Origin: Mesorhizobium sp. M1E.F.Ca.ET.045.02.1.1
GTDB taxonomy: Bacteria; Pseudomonadota; Alphaproteobacteria; Rhizobiales; Rhizobiaceae
Reading direction: 5' to 3'
NCBI RefSeq assembly: GCF_003952485.1
Contig: NZ_CP034447.1
Location: 6,152,501 to 6,216,500 of the forward strand
DNA: 64,000 nt
Part shown: positions 21,231-29,254 of the stretch, one piece after another
Layout: every line of letters starts with the position of its first letter
Numbering within the stretch: the stretch's first letter is position 1
Position numbers and translations under genes: made by a program
The notes under the pieces: generated by a model
Seen by the model: only the letters and a program-made list of their open reading frames with translations
The model's database searches: none
Told to the model about the DNA's origin: nothing

Positions 21231-21962
21231 ATGTCCCAGGTCCAGACCATAAAGCCGGCCGAGGCGGCAGCGGCGCCGCGCGGATCCGACGCGTTCGCGC
21301 TGAAGCTGACCTCCTCCGAATTCGCAACCACGATGTCGCACTTCCACCGCGCCGAGATCGCGCGCATGGCCGGCTGGCGCGACCGCCTCGACCGCACCAG
21401 CAACTGGTCGATCACTGTGGTTGCCGCGATGCTCTCGGTGTCGCTGTCGACGCCGAGCGCGCATCATGGCGTGCTGCTCTTCGCCATGCTTCTGATCACG
21501 TTGCTGCTCTGGATCGAGGCGCGGCGCTACCGCTTCTTCGATGTCTACCGGGCGCGGGTGCGCCAGTTCGAGCGCTATTATTTCGCGCAGATATTTTCGC
21601 CGCAGCCGGACTATGCCTCCAACTGGCTGGCGATCGTCGGCGAAGGCCTGCGCTCGCCGCGCTTCCTCATCTCGCAGCGCGCGGCGCTGATCAGGCGGCT
21701 GCGCCGCAACTACATCTTCATGTACACGATCCTGCTGCTCGCCTGGATATTGAAGATCACCACGCCGAGCCTGTCGCGCGAAGGCTCGCCGATCGGCTTC
21801 GGCGCCTCGCTCCTCGACACCTTCCGGGTAGCGACGCTCGGTCCCATTCCGGGCATCGTGGTGGTCTGCGGCGTGGTGGTTTTCTATCTCGCGCTTTTGG
21901 CCGCTGCCTTCCTGATGCGCGCCGACGACGGCGAGCTGTCGTTCGGCGACGTGCATGTGTAA
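21231..21962 (+). CDS. DUF2270 predicted membrane protein
   Basis: A 243-residue protein. After about 60 polar residues (ending MAGWRDRLDRTSNWS) come two adjacent helices (WSITVVAAMLSVSLSTPS and GVLLFAMLLITLLLWIEARRY). A cytoplasmic part FDVYRARVRQFERYYFAQIF and RRNYIFMYTILLLAWILKI follow, and a last helix VVVCGVVVFYLALLAAAFL. The RxRFFDVYRARVR pattern is typical of DUF2270. Function unknown. GGCAAGGGG precedes the ATG. Confidence 0.85.
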   Translation: MSQVQTIKPAEAAAAPRGSDAFALKLTSSEFATTMSHFHRAEIARMAGWRDRLDRTSNWSITVVAAMLSVSLSTPSAHHGVLLFAMLLITLLLWIEARRYRFFDVYRARVRQFERYYFAQIFSPQPDYASNWLAIVGEGLRSPRFLISQRAALIRRLRRNYIFMYTILLLAWILKITTPSLSREGSPIGFGASLLDTFRVATLGPIPGIVVVCGVVVFYLALLAAAFLMRADDGELSFGDVHV

Positions 21963-21982
21963 GCGACAGCGCCGCTGTCTGC

Positions 21983-23359
21983 TCACAATCCCGGCGGCCT
22001 GACGAAGCCGTCCGTAAGACGCGCCAGCGCCTTGGCGACTGCCAGCAGCGTCATTTCCGAATGGCGGCGGCCGACGAGCTGGGCGCCGATCGGCAGGCCC
22101 TCGCGGTCGAGACCGATCGGAATGACGACGGCCGGATGTCCAGTCAGGTTGAAGCGGCAGACGTGGCTGAGCGCGCTCCAGTACGGCGTCTCGACGCCGT
22201 CGACGGGGATCGGCGCCCCCGTCTCGCGATGGCGGAAGGCTGTGCACATCATCGCCGGGCAGACGAGCACGTCCCAGTCGTCGAAGAAACGCTCCCAGGC
22301 GATGATGAATTCGTCGCGCTGGTTGAGCGCCTCGAGATAGGCCGACAGCGAGGGCGAGGCCTCGCGCGGCGGCTGGAAAGCCTCCGAATACCAGGTGATG
22401 AAGACCGAGAACAGCGTCCGCTCGGCCGCGAAATCATGCCGCGGCAAGGCCTGCCCCACTCGCGCGCCTGCGATGTCGAGAGCTCGAGCGAAGCCGGTGA
22501 TCGCATCGGCGATATCGATCGCGACCGGCACGCCGGGAAATGTCGGCGCCCAGGCGACCTTGAGCTCATCGAGCGCGGGTTCCGGCATCTCGTCTGTGGC
22601 AACCGGCGGCACTTCGGTGTCGAGGCCGTCGGCGCCGGCGATGATGCGGTGGGCAAGGATGAGATCGTCGACGTCACGGGCCAAAGGCCCGATGTCGAAC
22701 AGCAGGCGGAAGCTGCGCGGCATGTCGGGCGGATCGGCGTAGCTGCCGGTGATCGGCACGGTCGCCTGCGTCGGCTTGAAGCCGTAGATGCCGGTGAGAT
22801 GCGCCGGCACCCGGATCGAGCCGCCGGCGTCGCTGCCGATCTCCAGCGGCACCAGCCCGGCGGCGACCGCGGCTGCCGCGCCGCCGCTCGAGCCGCCGGG
22901 CGTGCGGGTGACGTCCCAGGGATTGACGGTGCGGCCGAAGATCGGGTTGACGGTCTGAAAGTCGCGCAGCCTGGGCGGCACATTGGTCTTGCCGATGATG
23001 ATGGCGCCCGCCTTGCGCAGCCGCGCGGCGATGGTGCTGTCGGTGGTCGGAACATGATCGGCACAGGCCTCCAGGCCGACGGTGGTGCGCATGCCCGCGG
23101 TGGCGTGGCCGTCCTTCAGCGTGACCGGCACGCCGGTCAGCGGGCCAACGGCTTCGCCGCGCGCGATCGCGAGATCGGCAGCCTTCGCTCCGGCCCTGGC
23201 AGCTTCCTCATCGAGGGTGACGATGGCGTTGAGGAGCGGATTGACCAGCGCAATCCGGGCAAGCTGCGCCTCCATCGCCTCGACGGCGCTGACCTTCTTC
23301 TCGCGGATCGCCGCCGCCAGTTGGGTGGCGGTCAGGAAGGTGGTTTCGGGGTAGATCAT
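21983..23359 (-). CDS. Amidase (amidase signature family)
   Basis: A 458-residue hydrolase of carboxamides. The Ser-cisSer-Lys triad is visible with the family spacing: K82 (VTLKDG), S157 (TPGGSSGG) and S181 ([10 protein letters not shown]). The region from about 151 to 195 is the amidase signature, ending GIYGFKPT. The C-terminal part has [13 protein letters not shown] and LPIGAQLVG. Length is normal. This is a stand-alone amidase rather than GatA, since no gatB or gatC is near. A heptamer inverted repeat lies directly upstream of its start. Substrate unknown. Confidence 0.92.
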   Translation of the reverse strand: MIYPETTFLTATQLAAAIREKKVSAVEAMEAQLARIALVNPLLNAIVTLDEEAARAGAKAADLAIARGEAVGPLTGVPVTLKDGHATAGMRTTVGLEACADHVPTTDSTIAARLRKAGAIIIGKTNVPPRLRDFQTVNPIFGRTVNPWDVTRTPGGSSGGAAAAVAAGLVPLEIGSDAGGSIRVPAHLTGIYGFKPTQATVPITGSYADPPDMPRSFRLLFDIGPLARDVDDLILAHRIIAGADGLDTEVPPVATDEMPEPALDELKVAWAPTFPGVPVAIDIADAITGFARALDIAGARVGQALPRHDFAAERTLFSVFITWYSEAFQPPREASPSLSAYLEALNQRDEFIIAWERFFDDWDVLVCPAMMCTAFRHRETGAPIPVDGVETPYWSALSHVCRFNLTGHPAVVIPIGLDREGLPIGAQLVGRRHSEMTLLAVAKALARLTDGFVRPPGL

Positions 23360-23370
23360 GGTCGTGCTCC

Positions 23371-23472
23371 AGGCAGTAGGGAGTAGGCAATAGGCAGTAG
23401 GGAAAGATCAGACTGGGGCCGTGCATTTTGGCTGCCACTACCCTACTCCCTACTGCCTACTGCCTACTGCCT
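23371..23472. repeat. Inverted heptamer-repeat array (GGCAGTA type)
   Basis: Left arm 23371-23402 is built of AGGCAGT/AGGGAGT/AGGCAAT heptamers; right arm 23437-23472 is the near-perfect reverse complement (CCTACTGCCTACTGCCTACT). About 34 bases separate the arms. The right arm ends at the stop codon of the sulfotransferase gene and the left arm begins about 12 bases from the amidase start, so it occupies the amidase leader. Confidence 0.9.
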
Positions 23473-24074
23473 CAATTCAACGAAAGCGCCGTGCGGAACT
23501 CCTTCGCGGTGTTGCGATTGGGATAGGGCTCGGCCGGCACCGGGACGCCGAGATGGGCGCAGAGTGGCTCCCAGCCGTCGCCGAGCTTGTGGATCAGGAG
23601 GCGCCCGGCTGGTACGGTCTTGAGCACAGCCTCGACATTGGCCTCATAGACGGCGATCGCATGCGCGCGGTCCTGCGGGCGGCCGCCGAAAACCTGCTTC
23701 TTGATCAGCGCGATGCCCAGCGACTCCTGGTCCTGGCTGTCGCTGATTGCCGGCACGATCGTCTTTGCAAAACTCTCCCACCAGCTTTCGGGCGAACGCC
23801 AGGTGAGGATCACGCGCGCCAGTGGGTAGGCTTGGATCAGCTCGCGCCAGTAGTGCGCCGACGGCCAGTCGACGCAGGATATGTAGCCAGCAAAGAGCTT
23901 GCCCCAGTCGGGTGCTGCGCCCTTGGCGAGAGCTCGCCAGAGCCGCTTCTGTTCCTCATGCGCCATGACCTCCGACATATGGTGGCAGGGGCCGAAACCC
24001 AGCATCGTCAGCGCCTCGCGCATCGAATCCGTGCCGGTGCGACCGAAGCCGGTTCCTACCACCCTCAGCGACAT
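23472..24074 (-). CDS. Sulfotransferase-family protein
   Basis: A 200-residue PAPS-dependent sulfotransferase-like protein. VVGTGFGRTGTDSMREALTML at residues 5-25 is the 5'-phosphosulfate loop of the Sulfotransfer_4 type, and VILTWRSPESWWESF matches the 3'-phosphate-binding region. The ATG at 24074 follows GAGGGGAG; a longer frame from 24131 lacks homology. Acceptor substrate unknown; the family is common in rhizobia and some members lack proven activity. Confidence 0.85.
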   Translation of the reverse strand: MSLRVVGTGFGRTGTDSMREALTMLGFGPCHHMSEVMAHEEQKRLWRALAKGAAPDWGKLFAGYISCVDWPSAHYWRELIQAYPLARVILTWRSPESWWESFAKTIVPAISDSQDQESLGIALIKKQVFGGRPQDRAHAIAVYEANVEAVLKTVPAGRLLIHKLGDGWEPLCAHLGVPVPAEPYPNRNTAKEFRTALSLN

Positions 24075-24127
24075 TTTTTTCTCCCCTCTCTCCCCGGTGC
24101 GGTCCGGCGTCCGGCCGGTGGCCGCCA

Positions 24128-25027
24128 TCAAACCCCTTGAACCACGAGCCGCAAGCGACTGCCCTCCGGATCGGCGGCCTCGATGGCGTCGCCGATCCTT
24201 TTCGCCGGCACATTGGCGTCATTGAGCCTGGAAGCCACCGCATCGAGCTCCTCGGTCGAAGCGAGCTCGACCGTGAAATGGTCGAGGCCGGCAGCATTCG
24301 GCGGCGGCTCGCGCAACTCCTCGCGCGCCCAGATGTTGAAGGCGACCATATGCGGCCGGCGCCCGGTGCCGCAGTCGAACATGCCGAAGGTCCTGGACTG
24401 GATGTGCGGCCGGAAGCCGAGCACGCCGACATAGAATTGCATCAGCGCCTCGGGCGCGCGGGCGCGCATATGGATGTGGCCGATGAAGGCATCGGCTGCC
24501 ATCCGCGGTTCGACATGGCCGGAATTGCCGAGATCGCGCAACAGGCCTGGGACGTCCAGCGCTTCGAGACCCGAATGCGCGCTGCCGTCGACGGCGATCA
24601 ACGTCACGCGGCCGTCGGCCGACACCTCCCGGCGCAGGAAACGCTCCGGGGTGTCGAAACAGATTTCGATGCCGTTGCCGGACGGATCGGAGACGTAGAG
24701 CGATTCCGAAATAAGATGATCCTGGGCGCTGTACCTCAATCTCGATGCCTTGAGGCGGGCAGCCGCGTGGGCGAGATCGCGGCGCGTCGTCACGTGGATC
24801 GCGACATGGAAGAGATCGCGCGATTTCTGCGGCAGCGCTGTCACCGCTCCGGCGTGGAGCACGATCAGCGCCCTGCCGCCGGCGCCGAGCTCCGCCGTGA
24901 CGGCATCCTCGCCGATCGGATCGAGTCCAAGCGTGTCGCGCCAGACAGTGAGGGCTGCCGGGATATCGGTCACCCTGAGATGGACCGGCCCGAGACGAGT
25001 GGCTTGAGACAGCAATCCGTCGTCCAT
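24128..25027 (-). CDS. VOC family ring-cleavage dioxygenase-like protein (CatE-like)
   Basis: A 299-residue protein with two tandem VOC modules. The N-terminal module has GPVHLRVTDIPAALTVWRDTLGLDPIG and LYVSDPSGNGIEICFD (metal ligands H16 and E near 126). The C-terminal module has IGHIHMRARAPEALMQFYVGVLGF and FTVELASTEELDAVASRL. This is the CatE/YfiE-type arrangement of extradiol dioxygenases. Lies 53 bases upstream of the sulfotransferase on the same strand, so perhaps one transcript. Substrate unknown. Confidence 0.86.
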   Translation of the reverse strand: MDDGLLSQATRLGPVHLRVTDIPAALTVWRDTLGLDPIGEDAVTAELGAGGRALIVLHAGAVTALPQKSRDLFHVAIHVTTRRDLAHAAARLKASRLRYSAQDHLISESLYVSDPSGNGIEICFDTPERFLRREVSADGRVTLIAVDGSAHSGLEALDVPGLLRDLGNSGHVEPRMAADAFIGHIHMRARAPEALMQFYVGVLGFRPHIQSRTFGMFDCGTGRRPHMVAFNIWAREELREPPPNAAGLDHFTVELASTEELDAVASRLNDANVPAKRIGDAIEAADPEGSRLRLVVQGV

Positions 25028-25150
25028 CGTCGTCTATCCGATTGCGGTCGGGAACATATTAGCGCTGAACGATATTTCTGTCTTGCGCCAAGTTCGGGTT
25101 GACCCCTCCCCGGCGGGCGGCGACTATCGCAATAGGCAATTTGTTTTGAC

Positions 25151-25251
25151 GCAATTCCGGACGGAAAATCGCTGCGCACTTTTCCTGGAATTGGTATTCG
25201 TTTTGGCGCAATTCCGGACGGAAAACCGTTACACACTTTTCCTGGAATTGC
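25151..25251. repeat. Two copies of the 44-base rhizobial palindromic repeat
   Basis: Copies at 25151-25194 and 25208-25251 (57-base period). Each starts GCAATTCCGGACGGAAAA and ends CTTTTCCTGGAATTG, so the ends pair as a hairpin. The same family is at 51270-51312 and 62357-62460. It fills most of the gap 25028-25271 between the divergent VOC gene and the next small gene. Confidence 0.92.
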
Positions 25252-25271
25252 TTTGAGCAGGAGGACTTCCC

Positions 25272-25571
25272 ATGGACGAGACCGACCACTGGCGCAACAT
25301 GGCGAGCGCGCCGCGGGACGGCAGCCGCATCCTGGTGACGGTGCGCTCGTCCGAGCAGGGACCGGCCGAGGTCGACATGGCCTACTGGTCGCGCGCCGAC
25401 CAGTTCGGCGAGGAAGGCTGGCGGGCTTCCGACTCCTCGCCCGGACGCGTGGTCGAATATGCCGAGCCGGAGCTGAGATGCTGGATGCCGCTGCCCACGG
25501 CAGGGCGCGGGTCGATGCCGAGCCCCTGGGAGGGCGAGGACGTGCCGCTGGTCGATGGGGAAGGGATTTAG
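25272..25571 (+). CDS. Small conserved protein (DUF551-like W-x-x-M-x-S-A-P-R-D-G)
   Basis: A 99-residue protein with the pattern HWRNMASAPRDGSRILVTVR, GEEGWRASDSSPGRV and CWMPLP. This resembles phage-associated DUF551-type proteins common in rhizobial genomes, of unknown function. GCAGGAGG precedes the ATG by about 7 bases. The upstream region is the 44-base palindrome pair, whose last copy ends 20 bases before the start. Confidence 0.8.
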   Translation: MDETDHWRNMASAPRDGSRILVTVRSSEQGPAEVDMAYWSRADQFGEEGWRASDSSPGRVVEYAEPELRCWMPLPTAGRGSMPSPWEGEDVPLVDGEGI

Positions 25572-25620
25572 CGGCACCTCTCTCCTTCTCCCCCTTGTGT
25601 GAGAAGGTGGAGCCTAATCC

Positions 25621-26451
25621 TCAGAACAAAAACGCCGCCGTGGCCGGGTCAGGCCCGGTTCGGCCGTCGGCGGAATCCATCCCTTGGATGGTCTCCATGT
25701 CGCCCGCGTCCAGCTCGAAATCGAAGACGTTGAAATTGCCGGCGATGCGGTCCTGGTGGACCGATTTCGGGATGACGACCAGCCCTTGCTGCAGGTGCCA
25801 GCGGATGATCACCTGGGCCACCGATTTGCCGTGCTTCTTGGCGATTGCCGCAAGCGTCGGGTCGGCGAGCAGACGGCCGCTGCCCAGTGGGCTCCAGCTT
25901 TCGATCTTGATGTCGTGCTTGGCATGAAACTCGCGTTTGTCGCGCTGCTGGAAATGCGGATGCAATTCGATCTGGTTGACGACGGGCGTCACGCCGGTCT
26001 CGCCGATGATGCGCTCCAGATGGTCCTGGTTGAAGTTCGACACGCCGACCGATTTGATGCGGCCGGCTTGCTTGAGCTCGACCAGCGTCTTCCAGGCCTC
26101 GACATATTTGTCCTGACTGGGCACCGGCCAGTGGATCAGGAACAGGTCGATCCGGTCAATGCCGAGCTTTTGCATCGTGTCATCGAAGGCGCGGAGCGCC
26201 GCATCGCGCTGATGGCCGCCGTTGCGAAGCTTGGACGTGATGAACAGCTCGCTTCTCGGCAAGCCGGCGGCGCGGATCGCCTCGCCGACACCTTCCTCGT
26301 TCCGGTAGCCCTCGGCGGTATCGATGAGGCGGTAGCCGGCCTCGATCCCCCAGCGCACGACCTTGGCGGTGATATCGGGATCGACCTGCCAGACGCCAAG
26401 CCCGATCTGGGGAATGGTGGCGCCGTCGTTGAGTTTGAGTTGTTCGGACAT
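25621..26451 (-). CDS. Aldo/keto reductase (AKR5-like, diketogluconate reductase group)
   Basis: A 276-residue NADPH-dependent oxidoreductase. The tetrad is D44, Y49 (LIDTAEGYRNE), K74 (ITSKLRN) and H107 (LFLIHWPVP). The cofactor region near the C-terminus reads VVIPKSVHQDRIAGNFNVFDFEL. It lies downstream of tetR on the same strand, with a large inverted repeat (26571-26720) between. The substrate is unknown; aldehydes would fit the nearby aldehyde oxidoreductase. Confidence 0.93.
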   Translation of the reverse strand: MSEQLKLNDGATIPQIGLGVWQVDPDITAKVVRWGIEAGYRLIDTAEGYRNEEGVGEAIRAAGLPRSELFITSKLRNGGHQRDAALRAFDDTMQKLGIDRIDLFLIHWPVPSQDKYVEAWKTLVELKQAGRIKSVGVSNFNQDHLERIIGETGVTPVVNQIELHPHFQQRDKREFHAKHDIKIESWSPLGSGRLLADPTLAAIAKKHGKSVAQVIIRWHLQQGLVVIPKSVHQDRIAGNFNVFDFELDAGDMETIQGMDSADGRTGPDPATAAFLF

Positions 26452-26570
26452 GGGGGATCCTTTTGGGAGGGAGGGGTGGTGCCGACTATGTAGGCCCTAG
26501 GTCTAGGATGACGAGTTGATATCTGGAAAAAACGGCTGAGCCAGCCATAAAGAGCGCGAAGGGCTCGCTC

Positions 26571-26720
26571 CTCCCTTCTCCCCTTGTTGTGGGAGAAGGT
26601 GGATCGGCGCGTAGCGCCGAGACGGATGAGGGGTGCTCCAGCGGAGTGAGATGCTGGTGTTTTCTGGAACACCCTCATCCGTCGCCTTCGGCAACACCTT
26701 CTCCCACAAGGGGGAGAAGG
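26571..26720. repeat. Long inverted repeat with nested hairpins (second intergenic family)
   Basis: Left part: CTTCTCCCCTTGTTGTGGGA, GAAGGTGGATCGGCGCGTAG, GAGACGGATGAGGGGTG. Right part mirrors it: CACCCTCATCCGTCGCC, TTCGGCAACACCTTCTCCCA, CAAGGGGGAGAAGG. Two nested palindromes sit at its ends. A fragment is at 25580-25612 and a related element at 58424-58602. Related in design to the RIME-like elements but different in sequence. Confidence 0.85.
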
Positions 26721-26726
26721 AGAGCC

Positions 26727-27380
26727 TTACCCTCTCGCCCCGAAGCGCAGCCCATCCATCAGCAACTTCACCAGCCTCCCCGAACGCTCGCGCCAATCGG
26801 GCGTGTTGGGAGCCGAATAGATTCCACCGAGCGCATGCATCACGTCGGAAGCGTCGACATCGGCGCGGATTTTTCCCGAAGCGGCGGCCGCCTCGACCAA
26901 GCTTCGCATAGCGCCCGAGACACGGCCGGAGGTGTCGGAGAACAGCGTCGAGTTGGTGGTAAGCAGGAGGCGCAGGCTGGTGGCGAGGCCGCGCTTGGTG
27001 GCGATGTAGTCGACGAAGCGCTGCATCCAGAACTCCAGCGCGACATCGGCTGGATGATCACGGGCGAGTTCGTCGGCCGCCTGGCAGAGCCCCTCCACCT
27101 CGCGGCGGTAGACCACCTCGACGAGGTGCTCACGCGTCGGGAAATGGCGGTAGAGCGTGCCGATGCCGACCCCTGCCCGCTTCGCGATCTCCTCCAGCGA
27201 GGCATCGACGCCGTCGGCCGCGAACGCCTGCGCCGCCATCTCGACGAGCTTGTCGCGGTTGCGCTGCGCGTCGGCGCGCAATGGCTTTTGCGCCGAGGCG
27301 TCGGGCTTCTCTTCGGCAGATGCTGGTGGCCGCTCGGACAGTTTTTTCTCCACTCTCGCAAATATGGGGCTTGAACCCAT
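26727..27380 (-). CDS. TetR family transcriptional regulator
   Basis: A 217-residue repressor. An N-terminal extension of about 35 residues precedes the helix-turn-helix (NRDKLVEMAAQAFAADGVDASLEEIAKRAGVGIGTLYRHFPTREHLVEVV, about 41-90). The rest is the helical ligand domain, close to the SACE_7040-like C-terminal type. The ATG at 27380 is the first in frame; a GTG nine codons in (VEKKL) is possible. A perfect 20-base palindrome 22 bases upstream is the likely autoregulatory operator. Divergent from the paoABC-like operon. Confidence 0.9.
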   Translation of the reverse strand: MGSSPIFARVEKKLSERPPASAEEKPDASAQKPLRADAQRNRDKLVEMAAQAFAADGVDASLEEIAKRAGVGIGTLYRHFPTREHLVEVVYRREVEGLCQAADELARDHPADVALEFWMQRFVDYIATKRGLATSLRLLLTTNSTLFSDTSGRVSGAMRSLVEAAAASGKIRADVDASDVMHALGGIYSAPNTPDWRERSGRLVKLLMDGLRFGARG

Positions 27381-27402
27381 GCGGGTCAGCCCCCACGTAA
27401 AT

Positions 27403-27422
27403 AAACGGAGGCGCCTCCGTTT
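27403..27422. promoter_or_regulatory. TetR operator (perfect 20-base palindrome) and adjacent promoter
   Basis: AAACGGAGGCGCCTCCGTTT is a perfect inverted repeat, a typical TetR-dimer site. It sits between the divergent tetR and aldehyde oxidoreductase genes. A consensus TATAAT follows at 27442-27447 on the plus strand; the matching -35 region overlaps the operator but does not resemble TTGACA. The gap 27381-27773 otherwise holds a RIME-like element. Confidence 0.75.
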
Positions 27423-27483
27423 TAGTGGAGTAGTCTTATCATATAATCAGGGGAAGCGGTATGTCACGTGTTGGTGAGAGCGT

Positions 27484-27668
27484 GATCTCCCCCCAAGTGG
27501 GGGAGATGGCCGGCAGGCCAGAGGGGGGCGCTGTCCCGCCAGCCTCTCGAGGCTTGGTAAGCGATTCCTCCGAAGACATTTCTCTCAAGAAAAGCAGACC
27601 GCCAACGCCGCGTTCCTTCGCGCCCCCCTCTGCCCTGCCGGGCATCTCCCCCACTTGGGGGGAGATTG
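27484..27668. repeat. RIME-like element, complete two-armed copy
   Basis: Arms GATCTCCCCCCAAGTGGGGG/AGATGGCCGGCAGGCCAGAG and CCCCCCTCTGCCCTGCCGGG/CATCTCCCCCACTTGGGGGG. It lies between the candidate promoter and the first gene of the aldehyde oxidoreductase operon, so it would be transcribed in that operon's leader. Confidence 0.88.
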
Positions 27669-27773
27669 GCAGCTCCTACGCCCTCGCCCTCCTTCGTGCC
27701 TCAGACCTTGCCCCTCTCCTCCCAAGCCCCATTTCCATCCGCCTAGCGTCCAGCAATCGGAGCCCGACGCCCC

Positions 27774-28274
27774 ATGAATGATCAAGTCACCATCAGCCCC
27801 ACCACCCTCTCCATAAACCTCACCATCAATGGCCGCGACCATGCGCTCGACATCGAGCCGCGCGTCACCCTGCTCGACGCGCTGCGCGAACGGCTCCACC
27901 TCACCGGTACCAAGAAGGGCTGCGACCAGGGCCAGTGCGGCGCCTGCACCGTTCATGTCGACGGCCAAAGGGTGCTGGCCTGCCTGACTTTAGCCGCGCA
28001 AGTCGAAGGCCGCTCGATCACCACCATCGAGGGGCTGGCCGACGAGGACGGCACGCTCAACGCCGTGCAGGCCGCCTTCCTCGAACAGGACGCCTTCCAG
28101 TGCGGCTATTGCACGCCGGGACAGATCATGTCGGCGGTGGCCTGCATCCGCGAGGGCCATGCCGGCTCCGACGAGGAAATCCGCGAATACATGGCCGGCA
28201 ATCTTTGCCGCTGCGGCGCCTATCCGCACATCGTCGCCGCCGTCCGCCAGGCAGCCAAGGAGCTCCGCTCATGA
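27774..28274 (+). CDS. paoA: Aldehyde oxidoreductase, [2Fe-2S] subunit (PaoA-like)
   Basis: A 166-residue electron-transfer subunit of a xanthine-oxidase-family molybdoenzyme. Plant-type [2Fe-2S] cluster ligands are C50, C55, C58 and C70 (KKGCDQGQCGACTV). The second cluster ligands are C110, C113, C145 and C147 (CGYCTPG, LCRCGAY). E. coli PaoA has a Tat signal; none is present here, so the enzyme is probably cytoplasmic. ATGA overlaps the next start. The gene symbol is by similarity. Confidence 0.9.
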   Translation: MNDQVTISPTTLSINLTINGRDHALDIEPRVTLLDALRERLHLTGTKKGCDQGQCGACTVHVDGQRVLACLTLAAQVEGRSITTIEGLADEDGTLNAVQAAFLEQDAFQCGYCTPGQIMSAVACIREGHAGSDEEIREYMAGNLCRCGAYPHIVAAVRQAAKELRS

Positions 28275-29254
28275 AAGACTTTTCCTATCTCCGCGCCGAC
28301 AGCGTCGAGGCCGCGCGCAACGCCGCCGCCCTTCCCGGCGCCATGCTGCTTGCCGGCGGCACGACGCTGGTCGACCTCGCCAAATGCGGCGTCGCCGAGC
28401 CCTCAACCGTCATCGACATCAGCCACATCGAGGGACTGAACGCCATCGATGTCAGCGCCGACCGCGCCGTCATCGGCGCGCTGGCCAGGATGAGCCATGT
28501 CGCCGACGATGCCGGGGTGAAGAGCTTGTTTCCGGCCGTGTCGGAGGCGCTTTGGCAGGCGGCCTCGGCGCAGCTTCGCAACATGGCGACCATCGGCGGC
28601 AACCTGATGCAGCGCACGCGCTGCCCCTATTTCCGCGATCCGCAAAACTTCCCGACCTGCAACAAGCGCGCGCCGGGCAGCGGCTGCTCGGCGATCGGCG
28701 GGGTGACGCGCGGCCATGCGGTGCTCGGCACCAGCGAGGCCTGCATCGCCACCTATCCGGGCGACCTCGCCATCGCGCTCGTCGCCTTCGACGCCGAGGT
28801 CGATCTCGGCGAGCGCAGGCTGAAGGTGGAAGACTTCTTCCTCGCCCCCGGCGCGACGGCCGAGCAGGAGCACGACATCCGCCCCGGCGAAGTCATCGTG
28901 GGAATAGAGATCCCCGGCTCGGCCGCAGCCAGACGCTCGACCTATCTGAAAATCCGCGACCGCCAGTCCTATGAATTCGCGGCGGCAAGCGCCGCGGTCG
29001 GGCTGGAGCTCGAAAGCGACGGCCGCGCCATCCGCGACATCCGCGTCGCGCTCGGCGGCGTCGCGACCAAACCGTGGCGCGCGCGCGCGGTCGAAGAGGC
29101 GTTGAAGGGCAAGACGCTCGACGAAGCGACCGTTCGCAAGGCGAGCGAGCTCGCCATGGAGGGCGCCGTCGACCATGGCGCCAACCACTACAAAATAGCG
29201 CTCGCGCCGCGCGTCATCGCGCGCGCCATCCTCGAATTGGGAGAGACGGCATGA
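28271..29254 (+). CDS. paoB: Aldehyde oxidoreductase, FAD and [4Fe-4S] subunit (PaoB-like)
   Basis: A 327-residue FAD-binding subunit that passes electrons from the iron-sulfur clusters to the final acceptor. FAD motifs: LLAGGTTLVDL (about 26-36) and QLRNMATIGGNLMQRTRCPYF (101-121). Cysteines C118, C130, C139 and C158 match the extra [4Fe-4S] cluster loop that sets PaoB apart from most family members (CPYFRDP, CNKRAPGSGCSA). Start ATG overlaps the previous stop, and its own stop overlaps the next start; a coupled operon. Confidence 0.92.
   Translation: MKDFSYLRADSVEAARNAAALPGAMLLAGGTTLVDLAKCGVAEPSTVIDISHIEGLNAIDVSADRAVIGALARMSHVADDAGVKSLFPAVSEALWQAASAQLRNMATIGGNLMQRTRCPYFRDPQNFPTCNKRAPGSGCSAIGGVTRGHAVLGTSEACIATYPGDLAIALVAFDAEVDLGERRLKVEDFFLAPGATAEQEHDIRPGEVIVGIEIPGSAAARRSTYLKIRDRQSYEFAAASAAVGLELESDGRAIRDIRVALGGVATKPWRARAVEEALKGKTLDEATVRKASELAMEGAVDHGANHYKIALAPRVIARAILELGETA

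Noticed and set aside
23371..23472. CRISPR array
   Set aside because: The repeats are 7-base units without spacers and form an inverted pair.
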